Shown here in pieces: positions 5,550 to 10,477 of a stretch of 10,477 nucleotides of DNA; the first letter of the stretch is position 1, and each line of letters begins with the position of its first letter. Origin of the DNA: Roseiarcus sp035606915 (GTDB lineage Bacteria; Pseudomonadota; Alphaproteobacteria; Rhizobiales; Beijerinckiaceae). The translations under genes and the position numbers were made by a program. The DNA is taken from the NCBI GenBank assembly GCA_035606915.1, contig DATNDU010000028.1, forward strand, positions 1 through 10,477, given 5' to 3'. Below the pieces are notes generated by a model. The model was given only the letters and a program-made list of their open reading frames with translations. It searched no databases and was not told the DNA's origin.

Positions 5550-7220
5550 TTGGTTGCGGCGACCGGCATCGATTATGAGGCGTTACGGCTGCCGGCGACG
5601 CCACGACCCGACAGCGAAGCTCGGCGCCATCCCGTGGTCATTGTCGGCGCCGGCCCCATCGGCCTGGCGACGGCGATCGACCTCGCCCAGAACGGGCTCG
5701 ACGTCGTGCTGATCGAGGAGGACGACCACCTCTCCACCGGCTCGCGCGCCATCTGTTTCGCCAAGCGCACGCTGGAGATTTTCGACCGCCTCGGCTGCGG
5801 CGAGCCGATGGTGCGCCAGGGCGTCGGCTGGAGCAAGGGGCGGGTGTTCCACCGCGACGGCCAACTCTACGATTTCGACCTGCTGCCGGAAGCCGGCCAT
5901 CGCCGCCCGGCCTTCATCAACCTCCAGCAATATTACGTCGAAGGCTATCTGTTCGAGCGCGCCAAGGCGCTGCCGCGGCTCGACATGCGCTGGCGCCACC
6001 GCGTCGCCGGCGTCAAGGTCGACGCCGACGGGGTGAAGCTCGACATCGTGACCCCGGACGGCGGCTACGCGCTCAAGGCCCGTTATCTCGTCGCCGCCGA
6101 CGGTTCCCGCAGCTTCGTGCGCAAGGCGATGGGGCTGGAGAGCCACGGGCAGACGTTCCGCGACCGTTTCCTGATCGCCGACGTGCGGATGGAGGCGGAT
6201 TTCCCAGCCGAGCGCTGGTTCTGGTTCGATCCGCCGTTCCATCCCGGCCAGTCGGCGCTGCTGCATCGTCAATCCGACAATGTCTGGCGCATCGATTTTC
6301 AGCTCGGCTGGGACGCCGACCCGCAGGTCGAGCGCCAGCCCGAGCGCGTGCTGCCGCGCGTGCGCGCGCTGCTTGGCAAGCAGGCCAAGTTCGAACTGGT
6401 GTGGGCGAGCGTCTACACTTTCTCCTGCCTGCGCATGGAATCGTTTCGCCACGGCCCGGTGTTCTTCGTCGGCGACAGCGCGCATGGCGTGTCGCCGTTC
6501 GGCGCCCGTGGCGCCAATTCCGGCGTGCAGGATGCGGAAAATCTGGCGTGGAAGCTGCGCCTCGCGCTCAGCGGCCTCGCGCCCGAGGCGCTGCTCGACA
6601 GCTACGGCGGCGAGCGCGAGTTGGCGGCGGATGAGAACATCAAGCACTCGACGCGCAGCACCGATTTCATCACCCCCAAGAGCGAGGTCAGCCGCCAGTT
6701 CCGCGACGCGACGCTGGAACTGGCGCGCGATTGCGGCTTCGCGCGCGGGCTCGTCAACAGCGGCCGGCTGTCGAAGCCGAGCGTCTATGCGGGTTCGCCG
6801 CTCAACACGCCCGACGAGGACGCCTTCGCCGGCGCGATGACGCCCGGCGCGCCGAGCGCCGACGCGCCGATCCGGCGCGACGGCGGCGAGGATTGGCTGC
6901 TCAGCGTCAGCGGCGACGATTTCGCGCTGCTGGCGTTCTCTCCTTCGCAGCAGGAGATCGCGGCGCTGCGGGCGTTCTCGGGCGGCGACATCCCGCTCAG
7001 CGTCGTGCTCGTCGCGCCGCCGGGCGCGCCAGACATCGCCGGCTTCGTCCGCATCGCCGATGGCGGGCTCGCCGCCGAGCGGTTCGACGCCACTCCGGGC
7101 ACGGTCTATCTGTTGCGGCCCGACCAGCATATCGCGGCGCGCTGGCGGCGCTTCGACGCCGCCAAGGTCGCCGCGGCGCTGCGCCGCGCCTGCGGTCACG
7201 CGGAGGGAACGCGATGCTGA
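5550..7220 (+). CDS. FAD-dependent aromatic hydroxylase, MhaA-like (probable 3-hydroxyphenylacetate 6-hydroxylase large component)
   Basis: A group A flavoprotein monooxygenase related to MhpA/PheA-type hydroxylases. Numbered from TTG 5550 (556 residues), the FAD-binding GAGPIG sits at 33-38. SRAICFAKRTLEIFDRLG follows, then the AADGSRSFVRK segment, and the second FAD motif VGDSAHGVSPFGARGANSG begins near 307. A C-terminal thioredoxin-like tail ends with YLLRPDQHIAARW. Position ahead of a small partner protein and the homogentisate genes suggests hydroxylation of 3-hydroxyphenylacetate to homogentisate, as for P. putida MhaAB. The substrate is inferred. TTG 5550 has AGGGGAG (5535-5541) eight nt upstream and places GxGxxG where the family expects it. 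In-frame ATGs at 5514 and 5463 give longer forms (568 and 585 residues) with weaker ribosome sites, and 5463 lies among the upstream repeats. Alternative substrates include other meta-hydroxylated phenyl acids. Confidence 0.88.
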   Translation: MVAATGIDYEALRLPATPRPDSEARRHPVVIVGAGPIGLATAIDLAQNGLDVVLIEEDDHLSTGSRAICFAKRTLEIFDRLGCGEPMVRQGVGWSKGRVFHRDGQLYDFDLLPEAGHRRPAFINLQQYYVEGYLFERAKALPRLDMRWRHRVAGVKVDADGVKLDIVTPDGGYALKARYLVAADGSRSFVRKAMGLESHGQTFRDRFLIADVRMEADFPAERWFWFDPPFHPGQSALLHRQSDNVWRIDFQLGWDADPQVERQPERVLPRVRALLGKQAKFELVWASVYTFSCLRMESFRHGPVFFVGDSAHGVSPFGARGANSGVQDAENLAWKLRLALSGLAPEALLDSYGGERELAADENIKHSTRSTDFITPKSEVSRQFRDATLELARDCGFARGLVNSGRLSKPSVYAGSPLNTPDEDAFAGAMTPGAPSADAPIRRDGGEDWLLSVSGDDFALLAFSPSQQEIAALRAFSGGDIPLSVVLVAPPGAPDIAGFVRIADGGLAAERFDATPGTVYLLRPDQHIAARWRRFDAAKVAAALRRACGHAEGTRC

Positions 7221-7441
7221 AGCTCGACCCCAATCTCACCCAAGCTGACGATTTCTACGAGGCGCTGATCGAGGCGCATCGCGGGCTTTCGGCGGCGCAG
7301 AGCGGCCGGCTCAACGCCAAGTTGATCCTGCTGCTCGCCAATCAGATCGGCGATTTCGACACGCTGCGCGCGGCGCTGGCCAAGGCGGGCGAAGGCATCG
7401 AGCCCGCCGGCGAAGACGCCACCCTAGAGATCGTCGACTGA
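7214..7441 (+). CDS. DUF2783-type small protein, MhaB-like coupling component
   Basis: A 75-residue soluble protein with no signal peptide or membrane segment. It has the characteristic DDFYEALIEAHRGLSAAQS (12-30) and LNAKLILLLANQIGDFDTLR (33-52), which I recognise as the DUF2783 pattern and which would form two or three helices. P. putida U MhaB is a small coupling protein essential for the MhaA flavoprotein; position and size suggest the same role here, although homology to MhaB itself could not be checked. The ATG overlaps the end of the hydroxylase gene by seven nt (ATGCTGA) and has a strong GGAGGG (7202-7207) six nt upstream. Such overlap fits stoichiometric production of partner subunits. 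The acidic C-terminal tail (EPAGEDATLEIVD) may be flexible. Confidence 0.88.
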   Translation: MLKLDPNLTQADDFYEALIEAHRGLSAAQSGRLNAKLILLLANQIGDFDTLRAALAKAGEGIEPAGEDATLEIVD

Positions 7442-7451
7442 AGGAAACGAT

Positions 7452-8084
7452 ATGCGCCTGCACGACTATTACCGCTCCTCCGCCTCCTGGCGGGTGCGCA
7501 TCGCGCTGAACCTTAAGGGCGTCACAGTCGAGCAGGTCGCCCATCACCTGCGGCGCGGCGAGCAGACGGCGGCGGCGTTTCTGCGCCTCAATCCGCAAGG
7601 CATCGTGCCGGTGCTGGAACTCGACGACGGCCGCGCGCTGCCGCAATCGCTGGCCATCTGCGAATGGCTCGACGAGACCCATCCCGAGCCGCCGCTGCTG
7701 CCTTCAGACGCCTTCGAGCGCGCCCGCGTGCGTGCGTTCGCGCTCGCCATCGCCTGCGAGATCCATCCCTTGCAGAACCTCAAGGTGCTGGCGCGCCTGC
7801 GCGCGCTCAAATTGCCCGAAGGCGAGGTGACGGGCTGGGCGCGGGCGGTGATCGCCGACGGGCTCGCCGCTTGCGAGACGCTGCTGGCGGGGTCGGGCGG
7901 CCCGTTCTGCTTCGGCGAGCGGCCGACGCTCGCCGACCTCTGCCTGACGCCGCAACTCTATAACGCGCGCCGTTTCGGCGTCGATGTCTCGGGCCTCGGT
8001 CGCCTCATCGCAGCGGAGGCCGCCGCCGCCGCTTTGCCCGCCTTCATCGCCGCCGCGCCCGAACGTCAGCCCGACGCCGAGTAA
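7452..8084 (+). CDS. maiA: Maleylacetoacetate isomerase (zeta-class glutathione S-transferase)
   Basis: A glutathione-dependent cytosolic enzyme that isomerises 4-maleylacetoacetate, the HmgA product, to fumarylacetoacetate. The 210-residue protein has the zeta-GST N-terminal motif SSASWRVRIALNLKG (9-23), the cis-proline segment GIVPVLELDDG, the LPQSLAICEWLDE glutathione-binding stretch, and the C-terminal-domain signatures CEIHPLQNLKVL and PTLADLCLTPQ. The Cys of the classical SSCSWRVR motif is Ala at residue 11, a substitution common in bacterial members. It starts 10 nt after the small protein with AAGGA (7441-7445) at ideal spacing. Maleylpyruvate isomerase of gentisate pathways is a close relative, but hmgA two genes downstream and fahA after it favour maleylacetoacetate as substrate. 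Confidence 0.95.
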   Translation: MRLHDYYRSSASWRVRIALNLKGVTVEQVAHHLRRGEQTAAAFLRLNPQGIVPVLELDDGRALPQSLAICEWLDETHPEPPLLPSDAFERARVRAFALAIACEIHPLQNLKVLARLRALKLPEGEVTGWARAVIADGLAACETLLAGSGGPFCFGERPTLADLCLTPQLYNARRFGVDVSGLGRLIAAEAAAAALPAFIAAAPERQPDAE

Positions 8085-8098
8085 CAAAGGAGCCCGCC

Positions 8099-9076
8099 AT
8101 GCCTGGTTTCGCCAGCACCAAAGACCTTGCCGACAAGGTCGTCTCGTTCGAGCAACTGGGGCCGGGGCTCTATGGCTACACCGCCGAGGGCGATCCCAAT
8201 TCCGGCGTTGTCATCGGCGACGACAGCGTGCTCGTCGTCGACGCGCAGGCGACACCGGCGATGGCCAAGGATGTCATCGCCCGCATCCGCGAGATCACCG
8301 ACAAGCCGATCAAACATGTGGTGCTCAGCCATTATCACGCCGTGCGCGTACTCGGCGCCGCCGGCTACGCGGGGGCTGAGATCATCGCCTCGGACGTGAC
8401 CCGCAAGCTCATCGTCGAGCGCGGCCAGCAGGACATGGACAGCGAGATCGGCCGCTTTCCGCGCCTTTTCCGCGGCAAGGAGAGCATCCCCGGCCTGACT
8501 TGGCCTGACATCGCGTTCCACAAAAAAATGACGCTGTGGCTCGGCAAGCGCGAAGTTGAGATCATCCATATCGGCCGCTCGCATACGGCGGGCGACACCG
8601 TGGTTTGGCTGCCCAAAGAGCGCGTGCTGTTCTCCGGCGACGCGGTCGAGTTCGGCGCCACCCCTTATTGCGGCGACGCGCATTTCGCCGATTGGCCGGC
8701 GACGCTCGACGCCATCCGGGCGCTAAAGCCGCAGAAGTTGGTTCCCGGGCGTGGCCGCGCGCTGATGGATGCGCGCGAGGTCGAGGAGGGGCTTGCCGGC
8801 ACCGCCGGCTTCACCTCGGAGTTGTTCGCCCTCGCCAAACAAGCGGTCGCGGCCGGCTGGGATCTCGGGCGCACCTATAAGGAAGCGATGACGCGGTTGC
8901 GGCCCCAATACGGGCATTGGGTGATCTTCGACCATTGCATGCCGTTCGACGTGGCGCGCGCTTATGACGAGGCCAAGGGCGTCGATTGGCCGAATATCTG
9001 GACCGCCGAGCGCGACGTCGCGATGTGGCGGGCGCTCGAAAGCGGGCAAGCGCTGTCCGGCGAGATCCAACGCTGA
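8099..9076 (+). CDS. Metallo-beta-lactamase-fold protein with one metal site lost, function unknown
   Basis: A 325-residue soluble MBL-fold protein. The N-terminal half has the usual GPGLYGYTAEGDPNSGVVIGDD start and VLVVDAQATP strand. The metal motif reads H78-Y-H80-A-V-R where the family norm is HxHxDH. The second motif is intact (H162 in SHTAGD) and the bridging Asp is present (D181 in FSGD), but the last ligand motif is PGRG (R218) instead of PGHG. So ligands of the first site remain while Asp, His and His of the second are Val, Arg and Arg. A C-terminal DHCMPFDVARAYDEAKG stretch (278 onward) looks family-specific. AAAGGAG (8086-8092) precedes the ATG. Its place between maiA and hmgA implies a role in homogentisate or hydroxyphenylacetate use, for example hydrolysis of a lactone or ester side product. 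That role is speculation; no substrate can be assigned. Confidence 0.9.
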   Translation: MPGFASTKDLADKVVSFEQLGPGLYGYTAEGDPNSGVVIGDDSVLVVDAQATPAMAKDVIARIREITDKPIKHVVLSHYHAVRVLGAAGYAGAEIIASDVTRKLIVERGQQDMDSEIGRFPRLFRGKESIPGLTWPDIAFHKKMTLWLGKREVEIIHIGRSHTAGDTVVWLPKERVLFSGDAVEFGATPYCGDAHFADWPATLDAIRALKPQKLVPGRGRALMDAREVEEGLAGTAGFTSELFALAKQAVAAGWDLGRTYKEAMTRLRPQYGHWVIFDHCMPFDVARAYDEAKGVDWPNIWTAERDVAMWRALESGQALSGEIQR

Positions 9077-9088
9077 AGGAGGCTTGTC

Positions 9089-10441
9089 ATGAACGAACGG
9101 ACCCGCCCGAGTCTGGCGCTGACCGCCGCAGCGAGCGCCGGCGCGCCGCAATATCTCACCGGCTTCGGCAACGGTTTCGAGACCGAGGCGCTGCCCGGCG
9201 CGCTGCCGGTTGGGCGCAACTCGCCGCAGAAGTGCCCCTACGGTCTCTACGCCGAGCAACTCAGCGGCTCGCCGTTCACCGCGCCGCGCAAGACCAACGA
9301 GCGAAGCTGGCTCTACCGCATCCGCCCGACGGTGGCCCATTGGGGCGACTTCAAGCCTATCGACAAGGGACTATGGCGCACCGCGCCGGCGCCGGAAGTC
9401 GAGCAGCCGATCGCGCCGCTGCGCTGGAACCCGATCCCGATGCCCAAGACCAGCCTGTCTTTCGTCGAGGGCGTCCACACCCTCACCACCGCCGGCGACG
9501 CGGCGAGCGCCGCCGGCATGGGCGCGCATGTCTATATCGCCACCCGCTCGATGCGAGACGAATATTTCTACAACGCCGACGCCGAGATGCTGCTCGTTCC
9601 GCAGCAGGGCGGGCTACGGCTATGCACGGAGTTCGGCCTCATTGTTATTGAGCCCGGCGAGGCGGCGGTGATCCCGCGCGGCGTCAAGCTGCGCGCCGAA
9701 CTGATTGACGGCCCGGCGCGCGGCTATATGTGCGAGAACTACGGCGGCGCCTTCACGCTGCCGGAGCGCGGGCCGATCGGCGCCAATTGTCTCGCCAATC
9801 CCAGAGATTTCCTCACTCCGGTCGCCGCCTACGAGGACAGCGACACGCCCTCCAGGCTGATCGTCAAATGGGGCGGCGGGCTGCATGCGGCCGAGATCGC
9901 CGGCTCGCCGCTCGACGTCGTCGCCTGGCACGGCAATTTCGCGCCCTACAAATACGACCTGCGCCGCTTTTCGCCGGTCGGCCCGATTCTCTACGATCAC
10001 GCCGATCCCTCGATCTTCACGGTGCTGACCAGTCCGAGCGAGACCTCGGGCACGGCGAACATCGATTTCGTCATCTTCAGCGATCGCTGGCTGGTGGCGG
10101 AGAACACCTTCCGCCCGCCGTGGTACCACATGAACGTGATGAGCGAGTTCATGGGCCTCATCTACGGCGTCTATGACGCCAAGACCGGCGGCGGTTTCGC
10201 GCCCGGCGGCGCCTCGCTGCACAATACCATGCTGCCGCACGGACCTGATATCGACGCCTTCGAGAAGGCGAGCCAAGTCGAACTCAAGCCACACAAGCTC
10301 GAAGGCACGCTCGCCTTCATGTTCGAAACCCGCTTTCCCCAACGCCTTACGAAATTCGCCGCCGAGACGCCGGCGCTGCAAGCCGCCTATCGCAACTACG
10401 GCGCGAGGCTGAAGCGCCATTTCGACCCGACGCGGCCCTGA
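9089..10441 (+). CDS. hmgA: Homogentisate 1,2-dioxygenase
   Basis: A cytosolic Fe(II) dioxygenase that opens the homogentisate ring to 4-maleylacetoacetate, the shared step of tyrosine, phenylalanine and 3-hydroxyphenylacetate breakdown. The 450-residue protein starts with the hallmark YLTGFGNGFETEALPGALP and NSPQKCPYGLYAEQLSG. Iron ligands equivalent to human H335, E341 and H371 are H347 and E353 (WYHMNVMSEF) and H384 (LPHGPD). The catalytic base corresponding to human H292 is H281 (VAWHGN). All are present, so the enzyme should be active. AAGGAGG (9076-9082) lies six nt before the ATG and overlaps the upstream stop codon; the gap to the MBL-fold gene is 12 nt. Confidence 0.98.
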   Translation: MNERTRPSLALTAAASAGAPQYLTGFGNGFETEALPGALPVGRNSPQKCPYGLYAEQLSGSPFTAPRKTNERSWLYRIRPTVAHWGDFKPIDKGLWRTAPAPEVEQPIAPLRWNPIPMPKTSLSFVEGVHTLTTAGDAASAAGMGAHVYIATRSMRDEYFYNADAEMLLVPQQGGLRLCTEFGLIVIEPGEAAVIPRGVKLRAELIDGPARGYMCENYGGAFTLPERGPIGANCLANPRDFLTPVAAYEDSDTPSRLIVKWGGGLHAAEIAGSPLDVVAWHGNFAPYKYDLRRFSPVGPILYDHADPSIFTVLTSPSETSGTANIDFVIFSDRWLVAENTFRPPWYHMNVMSEFMGLIYGVYDAKTGGGFAPGGASLHNTMLPHGPDIDAFEKASQVELKPHKLEGTLAFMFETRFPQRLTKFAAETPALQAAYRNYGARLKRHFDPTRP

Positions 10442-10454
10442 ACCCGGAGCCCCC

Positions 10455-10477
10455 ATGCTCGACGAAACGCATGCGCC
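10455..10477 (+). CDS. fahA: Fumarylacetoacetase, first codons only (cut by window edge)
   Basis: Only seven whole codons are visible: MLDETHA, followed by CC, which must encode Pro. MLDETHxP is the usual opening of bacterial fumarylacetoacetases. GGAG (10446-10449) lies five nt before the ATG and the gap after hmgA is 13 nt. The enzyme would split fumarylacetoacetate to fumarate and acetoacetate, completing the pathway. The call rests on a very short peptide plus operon context. Confidence 0.72.

Noticed and set aside
5583..7199. Open minus-strand frame of 538 codons
   Set aside because: Mirror of the hydroxylase gene; no motif or ribosome site.
7452..8084. Maleylpyruvate isomerase instead of maleylacetoacetate isomerase
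   Set aside because: Sequence families are close, but hmgA and fahA in the same operon point to the homogentisate pathway and no gentisate dioxygenase is present.
1..10477. Mobile elements, CRISPR, tRNA or rRNA genes
   Set aside because: No transposase-like frames, terminal inverted repeats, regularly spaced repeats, cloverleaf or ribosomal RNA segments were recognised on either strand.

Overview
The window is GC-rich DNA (roughly two-thirds G+C by eye), tightly packed with genes on the + strand. It carries two aromatic-degradation gene sets placed head to tail. Codon use, the short intergenic gaps and the gene combination suggest a proteobacterium, most likely an alphaproteobacterium. The taxon is an inference, because box genes also occur widely in Betaproteobacteria.

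Layout. Positions 1-157 are an AT-richer upstream region with a candidate promoter and three TGCA-centred boxes that look like operators. Positions 158-5430 hold boxC, boxB, boxA and a boxR-type regulator (XRE helix-turn-helix joined to a shikimate-kinase-like domain). This is the aerobic benzoyl-CoA epoxidation ('box') pathway. BoxA passes electrons from NADPH to the di-iron oxygenase BoxB, which makes 2,3-epoxybenzoyl-CoA. BoxC opens the ring hydrolytically, releasing formate. BoxR is probably the benzoyl-CoA-responsive repressor.

After a gap of about 120 bp (5431-5549) with an imperfect direct repeat and a near-perfect 19-bp palindrome, a second co-directional run begins. Its genes are an FAD aromatic hydroxylase, a 75-residue DUF2783-type small protein, maleylacetoacetate isomerase, a metallo-beta-lactamase-fold protein with a reduced metal site, homogentisate 1,2-dioxygenase, and the first codons of fumarylacetoacetase at the right edge. 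Gaps here are -7 to +14 nt and nearly every gene has a strong Shine-Dalgarno, so this is very likely one operon. The hydroxylase plus small protein resembles the two-component 3-hydroxyphenylacetate 6-hydroxylase MhaAB of Pseudomonas putida U. It would feed homogentisate into HmgA, MaiA and FahA, ending in fumarate and acetoacetate.

Not seen in the window: benzoate-CoA ligase, boxD (semialdehyde dehydrogenase), a dedicated hmg/mha regulator, a transporter, tRNA or rRNA genes, CRISPR arrays, or insertion sequences. The most open question is the metallo-beta-lactamase-fold protein: it keeps the ligands of one metal site, has lost those of the other, and sits inside a homogentisate operon.
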